The notes: generated by a model not told the origin, from the letters alone. A DNA stretch of 64,000 bases from Parapedobacter sp051400755 (GCF_051400755.1 NZ_JBLFFL010000001.1:372001-436000), one strand, 5' to 3'. Counted from the stretch's first letter, positions 32,488-42,003 are shown. Numbers and translations are program-made.

Positions 32488-35400
32488 TTAAACCGCTTTC
32501 CGCATCGTCTCCTGTATTTCGGTGTCGGCTATCCGATCCAGTATCGCCTGCACTTCGGGTCGGCAGCTCCCGCAGCCCAGGCCTGCGCCCGATGCCTCAC
32601 ACAGCGCCTTCAGGTCTGTGCATCCGTTGCTGATGGCCTGGGTGATGTTTCCTTCACCCACATTTCCGCAGGAGCAGACCACCTTGCCCAACACCGGTGT
32701 CACCGGCTTACCCGAGCGCAACAGCTCCAGCCGCTTATCGGAGAGTTCGATCTGCTGTTCGATGAGGTGTTTGAACTCGGCAAACTCACTTTTATCGCCG
32801 ATCAATATAGCACCCACCAGCCGGTCTTTGTGCACGATGCACTTTTTGTAATACCGCTTGGCCTTATCGATGAATACCACCTCCTCGTAGGCTCCATCGT
32901 TATTGGGCACTTCTGGCAGGCCGATGGAACATAACTCGGTGCCCCGCACTTTGAGCAGGTTCATCGGCAGCGAGCCCGCGTAGGGCTCGCCGATATCCCC
33001 ACTCACATACCGAGCTACCACCGCGGCCTGCTGTTCGGCCGCGGCGGTGATCCCATAAAGCTTGCCATTAAACTCCGCGATCTCCCCAATGGCAAAAATA
33101 TCCGGATCAGCCGTACGCAGGTATTCATCAACCAGCACCCCACGCTTGCAGGCCAAGCCACTGGCCTTGGCAAGCTCAATGTTCGGCGTGGTGCCGATGG
33201 CCATCACCACCGCCTGGCAGGCAATTTCGCCGCCGCTCTTGAGGCGCACACCGCGTATCTGCCCGTTGCCGACGAAGCGCTCCACCTCATCGTTGAACAG
33301 TACCTCGATGCCCTTTTCGACCAATTCCTCGTGCAGCAGTTGGCAACCGAGCACATCCAGCTGCCGATCCATCAGGCGGGATGACCGCTGCAGGATGCAA
33401 CTGCCCACGCGGAGTTCCTGGAGCGATGCCGCGAGTTCGATGCCCAGCAAACCGCCGCCGATAATGACTACTTTGCCTTTCTTGGGGTCGATGTGCGCCA
33501 GAAAATCATCGGCATCGCGCCGGCTGCGCATCGTAAACAGGCCCGCCATTGCGGGTAAATCCTTCAACGTGGAGGCGCGGCTCCCCGTAGCCATCACCAA
33601 CAGGTCATACGCATGCTCTCGGCCAAGGCTGTCGGTCACCGTCTTCCGCTCCCGGTCGATGCGTTCGACGCTGGTACCCCGGTGCACGGTGATGCGGCAC
33701 TCGGCTTCGCCGCCGTCCCGCATGCGCAGGAGCTGCGACCACCCCATTGCACCGCTTATGTAGTCGGGCAGCATGATGCGGTTGTAAAAGGCTGCCGGTT
33801 CCTTGCTGAATACGGTGATCTCGTCATCGGTATTCAGCTCGCGGTAATGCTTGACAAATGCAAATGCCCCGGCGCCGGCGCCGACGACCACGATGCGTTG
33901 CCTCAACTTGCAATACCGCCACACGGCCACTGCCGAAAATTTGAAATCGGGCTCCTTCGAGATGGGATCCAACAAGTTATTCGTCGTATTATTAGCCCGG
34001 TGGAGGTCGCTATCCAGCACCTTGCCCCAGTGCATAGGCAGAAACACCACGCCCGGCTTGATATCCCCGCTCAGCTGCGCCTTTACCCGTACTGTGCCCC
34101 GGCGACTGTTCACTTCCACCAAGTCGCCCTCGCCAATGCCGCGCACTGCGGCATCATCGGGGTGTATCTCCAGAAACGCCTGCGCAATGTGCTGCCGCAG
34201 CCGGTTTACTTTGCCCGTCTTGCTCATCGTATGCCACTGATCGCGGATGCGCCCCGTGGTCAAGATCAGGGGAAAGTCGGGACTCACCCGTTCGGATAAA
34301 TTCGCATCGTCACATGCATGGATGGCCGCCCTGCCGGTAGGGGTGTAAAACCGGTGATCGGTAAACAGGCGCTCCTGCCCCCGGGGGGCCTCGGCGTTTG
34401 CTGGATACGGCCATTGGACGGTCCGCTTTTCGCGCAGGACCGCGTAGCTCAACCCCGATATATCGATACGGGTGCCCGCCGTAAGCCGGCAGTGCTCGGC
34501 ATAGACTTCCGCCATATCGGCATAGTCAAACCCGTGGAAACCCATTTCACGTGCAAAGCGGCAGAGGATCTCCGCGTCGGGCAATGCTTCACCCGGCGCA
34601 TCCACCACCTTGCCGAGGTAGGTAATCCGGCGCTCGGCATTGGTCATCGTGCCTTCCTTTTCGGCCCAGGCCGCTGCAGGCAGCACCACATCGGCGTAGC
34701 GCAGCGTTTCTGGCTTGCGGCTGATCTCCTGCACCACCACAAACTTCGCTTTGGCCAGAGCGGCCTCCGCCTTGCGCACATCAGGCAAGCTCACCAGCGG
34801 ATTGGTACCCATGATCCAGATCGCTTTCAGCCGCCCGTCGTCCAGCGCTTCAAACATCTCCGTAGCCGTATAGCCCACCTTCGGCGAAATCGGGCCGCTG
34901 TCCCAGAACCCCTGTACAAAACGGCGGTCGTCCGCACTCGCCAGCGAACGATGCGCCGGCAGGAGATTGGCCAGTCCACCCACCTCACGCCCACCCATGG
35001 CATTGGGTTGTCCGGTCAGGGAGAACGGGCCGCTGCCCGGCTTACCGATGTGGCCGGTGATCAGGTTGAGGTTGATCAACGACAGGTTTTTGCTCACGCC
35101 CACCACACTTTGGTTGAGCCCCATGGTCCACATGGTGAGCAAACCTGAAGCCTGCGCAATCATCGATGCCGCTGCATGGATAAGCGCTTCGGACACCCCG
35201 CAGATGGCAGCGGCCTCCGCCACCGAGCGTTGCATCACCTGGGCACTGAAGGCCGCGAATCCCGTCGTATGGTCGTGGATAAATTCGGCGTCGACATCGC
35301 CGTTTTCAATTAAAACCCGGGCGATGGCGTGATGCAGCGTGATATCGGTGCCCGGGTGCACCTGCAAGTGCAGGTCGGCCACCGCGCACGTCTGCGTGCG

Positions 35401-36012
35401 CCGCGGATCACTCACAATGATCTTCAGGTTTGGATTAGCCGCTTTCGCCGCTTCCACCCGTCTCCAGAGGATGGGGTGGCACCATGCGGGATTGGCCCCT
35501 GCCACGAAGATGCAGTCAGCCTGCTCGATATCATCATAACAAACCGGCACGCTATCCTCGCCGAGGCTCATCTTATAGGCCGCCACGGCACTGCTCATGC
35601 ACAGGCGTGAGTTGGTATCGATGTTATTGCTGCCGATGAATCCCTTGACCAGCTTGTTGACGATGTAATACTCCTCGGTGAGGCACTGGCCCGATGCATA
35701 AAACGCCACGCTCTCCGGACCGTGCTGCCGGATCAGCGAGCTGAATACCGCAGCGGTGCGACGGAGCGCCATCTCCCAATTGACGCGCCGCCTGGGCATG
35801 TACTTGCTGTAGCGCATTTCCGGATACAGCAGCCGATCGCTGGTATCCATGACGGTATAATGCAAGTTCATGCCTTTGCTGCACAGCATGCCCCTATTCA
35901 CAGGGTGCTGCTTATCCCCCTCCACCCGTAAACTCCCGTCCCGGTTCTTGTGTACCTCTACCCCGCATCCCACCCCACAGTAGCAACAAGTCGTCTTGAT
36001 GATCTCCGGCAT
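32488..36012 (-). CDS. nasA: assimilatory nitrate reductase fused to FAD/NAD(P)H and BFD-type domains
   Basis: A 1174-residue fusion. Residues 1 to about 690 are a NasA/NapA-type catalytic subunit with an N-terminal 4Fe-4S site (C-x2-C-x3-C in TTCCYCGVGCGV, fourth Cys in GMLCSKG). The molybdenum-ligand Cys is in SRLCMSSAV and the molybdopterin-dinucleotide-binding C-terminal part ends near VAVWRYC. From about 702 an FAD/NAD(P)H oxidoreductase like NasB/NirB follows (IVVVGAGAGAF, KVVIIGGGLLGIELA, DIFAIGEIAEF). At about 1107-1155 is a BFD-like [2Fe-2S] domain (VCSCGNVGEG, CGSCRPEV). One chain thus carries electrons from NAD(P)H to nitrate. ATG 36012 is chosen over a TTG two codons upstream. Confidence 0.93.
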   Translation of the reverse strand: MPEIIKTTCCYCGVGCGVEVHKNRDGSLRVEGDKQHPVNRGMLCSKGMNLHYTVMDTSDRLLYPEMRYSKYMPRRRVNWEMALRRTAAVFSSLIRQHGPESVAFYASGQCLTEEYYIVNKLVKGFIGSNNIDTNSRLCMSSAVAAYKMSLGEDSVPVCYDDIEQADCIFVAGANPAWCHPILWRRVEAAKAANPNLKIIVSDPRRTQTCAVADLHLQVHPGTDITLHHAIARVLIENGDVDAEFIHDHTTGFAAFSAQVMQRSVAEAAAICGVSEALIHAAASMIAQASGLLTMWTMGLNQSVVGVSKNLSLINLNLITGHIGKPGSGPFSLTGQPNAMGGREVGGLANLLPAHRSLASADDRRFVQGFWDSGPISPKVGYTATEMFEALDDGRLKAIWIMGTNPLVSLPDVRKAEAALAKAKFVVVQEISRKPETLRYADVVLPAAAWAEKEGTMTNAERRITYLGKVVDAPGEALPDAEILCRFAREMGFHGFDYADMAEVYAEHCRLTAGTRIDISGLSYAVLREKRTVQWPYPANAEAPRGQERLFTDHRFYTPTGRAAIHACDDANLSERVSPDFPLILTTGRIRDQWHTMSKTGKVNRLRQHIAQAFLEIHPDDAAVRGIGEGDLVEVNSRRGTVRVKAQLSGDIKPGVVFLPMHWGKVLDSDLHRANNTTNNLLDPISKEPDFKFSAVAVWRYCKLRQRIVVVGAGAGAFAFVKHYRELNTDDEITVFSKEPAAFYNRIMLPDYISGAMGWSQLLRMRDGGEAECRITVHRGTSVERIDRERKTVTDSLGREHAYDLLVMATGSRASTLKDLPAMAGLFTMRSRRDADDFLAHIDPKKGKVVIIGGGLLGIELAASLQELRVGSCILQRSSRLMDRQLDVLGCQLLHEELVEKGIEVLFNDEVERFVGNGQIRGVRLKSGGEIACQAVVMAIGTTPNIELAKASGLACKRGVLVDEYLRTADPDIFAIGEIAEFNGKLYGITAAAEQQAAVVARYVSGDIGEPYAGSLPMNLLKVRGTELCSIGLPEVPNNDGAYEEVVFIDKAKRYYKKCIVHKDRLVGAILIGDKSEFAEFKHLIEQQIELSDKRLELLRSGKPVTPVLGKVVCSCGNVGEGNITQAISNGCTDLKALCEASGAGLGCGSCRPEVQAILDRIADTEIQETMRKAV

Positions 36013-36022
36013 GATCAATATG

Positions 36023-37342
36023 CTATGATTTCACTTCCACTGCGCGGGCTTCTCCAAACACGCGCGTTTCGCCCACAGCCCCTTCCTTATCGAAGCTCGT
36101 GGCAAAGACCAGGGCCGCCACCACGATGACTGCCACCCCGATATACAGGAATGCCGTAGCATAGCTGATGTTCTCCGCTTTGAACAGGAATCCGAACAGC
36201 ATGCCCCCCAGGTTGCCCCCTGCCCCCACGATACCGCTCACCATCCCCACATTATTTTTATTGACAAACGGGACGATGCCATAGGTCGCGCCATTTGCCA
36301 TTTTGAGGAACAGCGCAAAAGACAGCATGGATACGACCGCCAGGACGATCGATCCGGCCTGGGCAAAGAGCATGATGCCTGCGCCTTCGAGCACGAGCAG
36401 GATGCCCAGCAGCACCCCCTTGCCCCGGAGCCCCGATTGCCTCCCGACCCGATCGGAGGCCACGCCCCCGATGGCGCGTGCGAAAATGTTCATGGCCCCG
36501 AATACACCCGCCCACAGTCCGGCCGATGCCTGCGACAGCTGGAAGGTATCTACAAAATACAGGGCCGCGACGTTGTCAAACGTGATCTCCACGCCGAAGC
36601 ATACTGCATAGGCTACCGAAAGGGCCCATATACGCCAATCGGCCAGCACCCGCCAGTCGGATTGCACACGGCCTTGCTGCGGCCGCCCGACTTCGCTATA
36701 GTTGCCTGCGGGCGTATCCTGGGTATACCGGTAATAGAGCCACGCCACCCCCCACATCATGACCGCGGGCAGCACCATCGCATAGCGCCACGCCTGCGGA
36801 CTGGCATAGCCGATGCCCACGATGGCCGCAAAGATCAACGGCATCACCATATTCGTGATGCCACCGCCCAGGTTGCCCAGTCCACCCGCCACGGCATTTG
36901 CCGTCCCTTTTACCTGCGCGTTGAACATGACCGAGCAGTGGAATTGCGTGATGACGAACGAGGCCCCGATGACGCCAATGGCGGCGCGGAACAGCAGCAA
37001 TAGGTGATAGTCGCGGGCCAACCCCACCAGCAGTACCGGTATGGAACCCACGAGCAGCATGACCACCGCCGTCTTCCTCGGTCCCCACACATCACAAAGC
37101 CTTCCGATAACGAGACGCGCGATAATGGTAGACGATACAGAAACGATGATCAGGTTGCCCACCTCGTTTTTGGTGAGACCCATTTCATCACGGATGGTGG
37201 GCATCAGTGGCGCCAGGCCAAACCAGCCGAAGAAACAGACGAAGAACATGAGCCACGTGATGTGGAATGTCCGCATCTGCACCCCTTTCAGGCTGAAGAA
37301 TTTGAGTTCACCCAACGGGCGGTTTTCCGTTGCTTCAGCCAT
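36023..37342 (-). CDS. narK: nitrate/nitrite transporter (NarK/NasA, MFS)
   Basis: A 439-residue major-facilitator protein with about 12 membrane helices. It carries the nitrate signature region (TANAVAGGLGNLGGGITNMVMPLIF) plus RLVIGRLCDVWGPRKT and the second signature (GIVGAGGNLGGMLFGFLF). It imports nitrate at the cytoplasmic membrane. The start is ATG 37342 (MAEATENRPLG), which overlaps the nirD stop by eight bases. The nitrate reductase gene begins 10 bases after its stop. Confidence 0.93.
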   Translation of the reverse strand: MAEATENRPLGELKFFSLKGVQMRTFHITWLMFFVCFFGWFGLAPLMPTIRDEMGLTKNEVGNLIIVSVSSTIIARLVIGRLCDVWGPRKTAVVMLLVGSIPVLLVGLARDYHLLLLFRAAIGVIGASFVITQFHCSVMFNAQVKGTANAVAGGLGNLGGGITNMVMPLIFAAIVGIGYASPQAWRYAMVLPAVMMWGVAWLYYRYTQDTPAGNYSEVGRPQQGRVQSDWRVLADWRIWALSVAYAVCFGVEITFDNVAALYFVDTFQLSQASAGLWAGVFGAMNIFARAIGGVASDRVGRQSGLRGKGVLLGILLVLEGAGIMLFAQAGSIVLAVVSMLSFALFLKMANGATYGIVPFVNKNNVGMVSGIVGAGGNLGGMLFGFLFKAENISYATAFLYIGVAVIVVAALVFATSFDKEGAVGETRVFGEARAVEVKS

Positions 37343-37709
37343 ATACTTCCTCCTCACAGGTGCTTACGCCGATGAATACCTGACCGTCTTCCACTTTCAC
37401 GGGGTACACCTTGATGGCACATTCCTCGCCGTTGATGCAACGCCCATCGACCAACGAAAAGGTTTTTTTATGGAACGGGCACGCCACTTTCGGTTCCCCA
37501 TTGTCCGAACCGATCATGCCGCGGCTCAGCGCCATCTGCTGCCGGTGCGGACATTGATTCTGCGACGCATACCATTCGCCCCGGCGGGCAAAATGGAATA
37601 AGGCAATCTGTTCTTCCTGATATTTCACACATACCCCCCCGTTGGCGGGTACATCTTCCAGCCTGCAGGCCAGGAACCACGTGATGCTATCGTTCGATGT
37701 TGTGTTCAT
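37335..37709 (-). CDS. nirD: nitrite reductase small subunit (Rieske)
   Basis: A 124-residue NirD with a Rieske-type [2Fe-2S] site: Cys-x-His in NQCPHRQQMALSRG and Cys-x2-His in VACPFHKKTFSL. It partners the NirB large subunit, whose gene ends 19 bases upstream. ATG 37709 gives the usual short N-terminus (MNTTSNDSITWFLACRLEDVP); a longer upstream frame overlaps nirB and is not conserved-looking. Confidence 0.92.
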   Translation of the reverse strand: MNTTSNDSITWFLACRLEDVPANGGVCVKYQEEQIALFHFARRGEWYASQNQCPHRQQMALSRGMIGSDNGEPKVACPFHKKTFSLVDGRCINGEECAIKVYPVKVEDGQVFIGVSTCEEEVYG

Positions 37710-37728
37710 AAGGCAATTATTGAAGTTG

Positions 37729-40233
37729 TTATTTCCAGTCGACCACTTTTTTCTGCTCCCGCATCGGCTCAAACCGGACCGTCGGATCTTTCTCTTCCGG
37801 CGCATTCACGAAATGGCTGAAGCGCTTGCGGACCTGCGGGTCGCTTACCGCCATTTTCCATTCACAGGCATAGTTGTCTACCAGCAGCTGCATGTCGCGC
37901 TCCCATTGTTCGGCCATGCCGAGGCTATCGTTGATGACCACATTGCGCAGGTAGTCGATGCCGCCCTCCATCTTGTTGAGCCAAGTGGCTGTGCGCGTGA
38001 GCGGATCGGCCGTGCTGATGTAAAATTGCAGGAAGCGGTCGATGTAGCGGATGCAGGTTTCGCTATCCAGGTCCGTCGCCAGCAATTGCGCGTGCTGCGG
38101 TTTGCTGCCTCCATTGCCGCACACGTAGAGATTCCACCCCTTTTCGGTGGCGATGATGCCAAAATCTTTGCTCTGCGCTTCGGCGCACTCCCGGATGCAG
38201 CCGGAAACGGCCGACTTGATCTTGTGCGGTGCCCGGAGGCCACGGTAACGTTCTTCGACCCGTATGGCGAAGCTTACACTATCGAGCAAGCCAAACCGGC
38301 ACCACGTGCTGCCTACGCAGCTCTTAACGGTGCGGAGCGCCTTGCCGTAGGCGTGACCGCTCTCGAAGCCCGCAGCGATGAGTTCCTCCCATATTGCGGG
38401 CAGGTCGCTAAGGTGCGCGCCGAACAGGTCGATGCGCTGTCCACCCGTAATCTTGGTATACAGGTTGTATTTCTTGGCCACGTGACCGATGACGATGAGC
38501 TTATCCGGCGTGATTTCGCCGCCGGGTATGCGCGGCACCACCGAATACGTGCCGCCCTTTTGGATATTGGCCAGAAACCGGTCGTTGCTGTCCTGCGCGG
38601 TATCGTTGTTCTTGTGCAGGATCATCTCGTTCCAGAGGCTGGCAACAATGGAACTGACGGCCGGTTTGCAGACCTCACAGCCGTCGCCCGCACCCAATTG
38701 GTCGAGCACTTCGTCATAGGTTTTCAACGCATGAAGCTTCACCAAGTCATACAGTTCCTGCCGGGAATAGGCGAAATGCTCACAGAGTACATTGCGCACA
38801 TACTTGCCCTGCGCTTTCATGGTATGCACCATCAGGTCTTTCACCATCGGCAGGCAGCCTCCGCATCCCGTACCCGCTTTGGTACATTGCTTGATGGCCT
38901 CCACGGTCTCACACCCGTCATTAACCGCCTGGCAGATGCTTCCCTTGCTGATGCCTTCGCAGCTGCATATCAACGCCTCATCCGGCAGTCCGAGCACCCC
39001 GGCACCACCATCGCCCTGTCCACCGCGCGTACCTAAGATCACGTCTTCCGGATCCGGCGGCAGCACCAGCTGGTTTTTACAGGTTTGCAGCAACATGTTA
39101 TAGCTTTCCGCATCTCCCACGAGGATGCCGCCCAGCAGGTATTTGCCGTCGTTGCTGATGTTGATCCGCTTGTACACCCCTTTGGCCGATTGCTCGAACA
39201 CCACCGACCGGCAGCTTTCGCGCTCGCCGAAGGGGTCGCCGAAACTCGCCACGTCTATGCCGATCAGCTTGAGTTTCGTGCTCATATCGAACCCATGGAA
39301 CGCCTTCTCCCCCTTGCCTTCCGCCAGCGAGGCGGCCATCACTTCGGCCATCTCGTATCCCGGAGCCACCAAGCCATAGATCATCCCCTGGTGCAGCGCA
39401 CATTCGCCGATCGCGTAGATACTGGGGTCGGTGGTCTGCAGGTATTCATCGACCACGATGCCGCCCCGCGGACCCACTTCCAGTCCCGACGCCGCGGCCA
39501 GCTCATCGCGCGGGCGGATACCCGCCGAAATCACCAGCATATCGACTTCCAGCTGGGTATCGTCCGAGAACTGCAAGCCTTCAATAGTCTCTGCTCCATA
39601 AATCGCCGATGTGCTTTTTGCGGTATGGATACGCAGGCCCAGTTGTTCCAATTTCGACTGGAGCATCCGAGAGCCTACATCATCGATCTGCCGGGGCATC
39701 AGCCGGGGGGCAAACTCGATCACGTGCGTATCGGCAATCCCCAGGTCGAGCATCGCCTTGGCCGCCTCCAATCCCAATAGCCCGCCGCCGATGACCGCCC
39801 CTCTTTTCACCTGTTTGGCATAGCCGGCCATCAGCTCCAAGTCTTCAATGGTACGGTATACGAACACCCCTTGCTTATCCACCCCGGGGATGGGAGGCAC
39901 GAATGCCGAAGAACCGGTGGCCAGCACGAGGACATCATAGGGGTCAGCGACCCCTTGGTGCGTGATGATGCATTTATGGATGCGGTCGATGCCCACCACC
40001 AATGCGCCAGTAACCAACCGGATGTTTTGCTCGGCATACCACGACGCCGGTGCCATCAACAGCTCATCGGCTGTTTTGCCCGAGAAATACGCACTCAGGT
40101 GCACCCGGTCATAGGCTGGCCGTGGCTCCTCTCCGTATACAGTAACCTCGAAACGATCGTAACCCGCTTTTTTGCTTAGTTTTTCGCAAAACTTATAGCC
40201 AACCATCCCGTTTCCAACAACTATTACCTTCAT
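37729..40233 (-). CDS. nirB: NAD(P)H-dependent nitrite reductase large subunit
   Basis: An 834-residue NirB that reduces nitrite to ammonium in the cytoplasm. The order is FAD/NAD(P)H domain (VIVVGNGMVGYKFCEKL, AVIGGGLLGLEAAKAMLDLG), BFD-like [2Fe-2S] site (CSCEGISKGSICQAV, CGGCLPMV), a second Cys-rich segment (CEVCKPAV), then sulfite-reductase-like domains. The sirohaem/4Fe-4S cysteines are present: C-x5-C at about 638-644 (CVGSTWC) and C-x3-C at about 677-681 (CIREC). It leads the nirB-nirD-narK-nasA-rubredoxin run; cobA for its sirohaem lies just upstream. Confidence 0.96.
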   Translation of the reverse strand: MKVIVVGNGMVGYKFCEKLSKKAGYDRFEVTVYGEEPRPAYDRVHLSAYFSGKTADELLMAPASWYAEQNIRLVTGALVVGIDRIHKCIITHQGVADPYDVLVLATGSSAFVPPIPGVDKQGVFVYRTIEDLELMAGYAKQVKRGAVIGGGLLGLEAAKAMLDLGIADTHVIEFAPRLMPRQIDDVGSRMLQSKLEQLGLRIHTAKSTSAIYGAETIEGLQFSDDTQLEVDMLVISAGIRPRDELAAASGLEVGPRGGIVVDEYLQTTDPSIYAIGECALHQGMIYGLVAPGYEMAEVMAASLAEGKGEKAFHGFDMSTKLKLIGIDVASFGDPFGERESCRSVVFEQSAKGVYKRINISNDGKYLLGGILVGDAESYNMLLQTCKNQLVLPPDPEDVILGTRGGQGDGGAGVLGLPDEALICSCEGISKGSICQAVNDGCETVEAIKQCTKAGTGCGGCLPMVKDLMVHTMKAQGKYVRNVLCEHFAYSRQELYDLVKLHALKTYDEVLDQLGAGDGCEVCKPAVSSIVASLWNEMILHKNNDTAQDSNDRFLANIQKGGTYSVVPRIPGGEITPDKLIVIGHVAKKYNLYTKITGGQRIDLFGAHLSDLPAIWEELIAAGFESGHAYGKALRTVKSCVGSTWCRFGLLDSVSFAIRVEERYRGLRAPHKIKSAVSGCIRECAEAQSKDFGIIATEKGWNLYVCGNGGSKPQHAQLLATDLDSETCIRYIDRFLQFYISTADPLTRTATWLNKMEGGIDYLRNVVINDSLGMAEQWERDMQLLVDNYACEWKMAVSDPQVRKRFSHFVNAPEEKDPTVRFEPMREQKKVVDWK

Positions 40234-40252
40234 TTTTCTGTTATTTTTACGT

Positions 40253-40288
40253 AAATAACCGTTAACTCCGTCAAAATAAGGGTTATTT
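40253..40288. promoter_or_regulatory. inverted repeat in the nirB/cobA-like divergent promoter region
   Basis: AAATAACC and GGTTATTT form perfect 8-bp arms separated by 20 bases, 20 bases upstream of nirB. TACGTAA words occur beside it (40248) and again near 40320. The region 40234-40348 is very AT-rich and serves both divergent genes, so an operator for a nitrate or redox regulator is plausible. No exact TAnnTTTG was found. Confidence 0.35.
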
Positions 40289-40348
40289 TTTTAGAAAAAC
40301 AAGTATTAATTCAAAATATATACGTAATTTTACTTAAATTTTAATGAA

Positions 40349-41083
40349 ATGCATTGCTCGATACTTAGAAATACCGGAGACGCGGGCTTCATTACGGTAA
40401 AAGCGTTGAAGCGGATTCAATCCGCCGATGTCATTTGGATGGACGAACATGTGGATTCGGACGTATTGCGGCATATCGGGGAACACTGCTCGGTCGCCCG
40501 GAGTTTGGACGAGGTGTTGCGATACCTTCAACACGAGGCGGCACATCCGGGCATCCGGCTTGCGCGGCTGACAGAGGAACGCGACAGCAGTCCGGAAAGG
40601 GAACGGTTTGAGCTGATGCTGTTCAGCGCGATGGGATTCGCCGTGGAAATCGTACCGGGTATCAGCAACGTGATCCGCGTGAGCGGGGCAAGCACCTTTC
40701 CGCTCACGGTGCGGGGGCGCAACGAAAGTTTCTGGGTATGGCGGGGGACTGCCGCTCAAACCGGCGATCCCGCGACCTTAACGGCCTGGGAAGACGTCGC
40801 AGCGACACAGGCTACCCTCATCGCGGTCAACCCCCCGACAGGCGATATGCCGCGGCTGCTCCGCGCCGTCGCTGCCCGTCGCCATGCGCACACCCCCGTA
40901 TTATACAGCAGTAGAGACGGCCAGGAGACGATACTTCACCTAGCGCAGCTGGCAACGATGCAGGTGGACTGGCAAAGCTGCCACCTCTTGGTGGTCAACC
41001 CTTCTCCGAAAACGCTCCCAAAAAGCGCGCATATGGGTGTGTCGCATCCCTTATCCCTCGAAGTCGGTTATGCCGCCGGTTGA
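40349..41083 (+). CDS. degenerate uroporphyrinogen-III methyltransferase-like protein
   Basis: A 244-residue protein paralogous to the neighbouring cobA product. The N-terminus (GDAGFITVKALKRIQSADVIWMDEHV) parallels GDPELISLRGVEALRTADVVLYDALV. Later VEIVPGISNVIRVSGASTFPLTVRGRNESFWVW parallels the VEVVPGVSSALGLAEAHGIPLTAEG block of CobA. The SAM-binding GGDPYVFGRG loop is replaced by TEERDSSPER, so methyltransferase activity is doubtful. It is divergent from nirB and overlaps cobA tail-to-tail by 33 bases. A regulatory or cofactor-handling role in nitrite reduction is inference. Confidence 0.65.
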   Translation: MHCSILRNTGDAGFITVKALKRIQSADVIWMDEHVDSDVLRHIGEHCSVARSLDEVLRYLQHEAAHPGIRLARLTEERDSSPERERFELMLFSAMGFAVEIVPGISNVIRVSGASTFPLTVRGRNESFWVWRGTAAQTGDPATLTAWEDVAATQATLIAVNPPTGDMPRLLRAVAARRHAHTPVLYSSRDGQETILHLAQLATMQVDWQSCHLLVVNPSPKTLPKSAHMGVSHPLSLEVGYAAG

Positions 41084-41854
41084 CCGGAGCCACGCCATGA
41101 GGTCACTCTTATGCTGGCTAACCGACCGGCCGATGATGATGACCGCGGGCGCGCCGATCCCCGCGCGTTTGGCTTCGGTGAGCACGGTGCCCACCTCGGC
41201 AAACAGAATCCGCTCACCGGCCGTGGAGCCGTTTTGAATGATCGCCACCGGTACGTCGCTTTTTCCTTCCAGCACGTAAGTTTCCACGATCTCCCCCAGG
41301 TTATTGATGCCCATCAGGATGACGGCTGTGATGTCATTGCGGGCCGCGACCGCCACGTCTTCCGCCATCTGTCCATCTTTGGTCGCCCCGGTGATCACCC
41401 AAAAACTATCGGAGATCCCCTCGGCGGTAAGCGGTATGCCATGGGCTTCCGCCAAGCCCAACGCACTGGATACGCCAGGCACCACCTCCACCGGCAGTCC
41501 CTGCTGACGCACATAGTGGAGTTCCTCGTTGCCGCGACCGAAAACATAAGGATCGCCGCCTTTCAGCCGCACGACATGGCCACGCTCCTGCGCATACTGC
41601 ACCAACATCCGGTTGATCTCCGCTTGCGGGAATGCATGATTGCCCGCACGCTTGCCTACGAAGACCTGCAGCGATCCCTCGGAGGTATACGCCAATAATT
41701 CCTTGCTGACCAGCGCATCATACAGTACCACATCGGCCGTGCGCAGCGCCTCGACCCCGCGGAGGCTGATCAATTCGGGGTCGCCGGGACCCGCTCCGAC
41801 CAACGTGACCCTGGCGCTCGGATGACGCGGGACTTCTGGAGGTGTTCCTTCCAT
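41051..41854 (-). CDS. cobA: uroporphyrinogen-III C-methyltransferase
   Basis: A 267-residue SUMT that makes precorrin-2, the precursor of sirohaem for NirB. The SAM-binding loops are intact: VTLVGAGPGDPELISLRG near the N-terminus, then RLKGGDPYVFGRGNEEL, VEVVPGVSSALG, GIPLT and VILMGINNLGEI. It is the single-domain form; the dehydrogenase/ferrochelatase step is not encoded here. The gene faces nirB across the divergent cobA-like gene, whose 3' end it overlaps. Confidence 0.94.
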   Translation of the reverse strand: MEGTPPEVPRHPSARVTLVGAGPGDPELISLRGVEALRTADVVLYDALVSKELLAYTSEGSLQVFVGKRAGNHAFPQAEINRMLVQYAQERGHVVRLKGGDPYVFGRGNEELHYVRQQGLPVEVVPGVSSALGLAEAHGIPLTAEGISDSFWVITGATKDGQMAEDVAVAARNDITAVILMGINNLGEIVETYVLEGKSDVPVAIIQNGSTAGERILFAEVGTVLTEAKRAGIGAPAVIIIGRSVSQHKSDLMAWLRSTGGITDFEG

Positions 41855-42003
41855 TATTTCTCATCTATTGTAGCAATCTTTGACACCGTCTCGTTTACTT
41901 ATGACAAACTTTATGGCTTACTGGTTTTCAAGGTGTTAAACAAACCTTTACTCCCGTATTTTGTTAAAAAGTGTTAAGGAACTAATTAATCAGATTATTT
42001 AAA

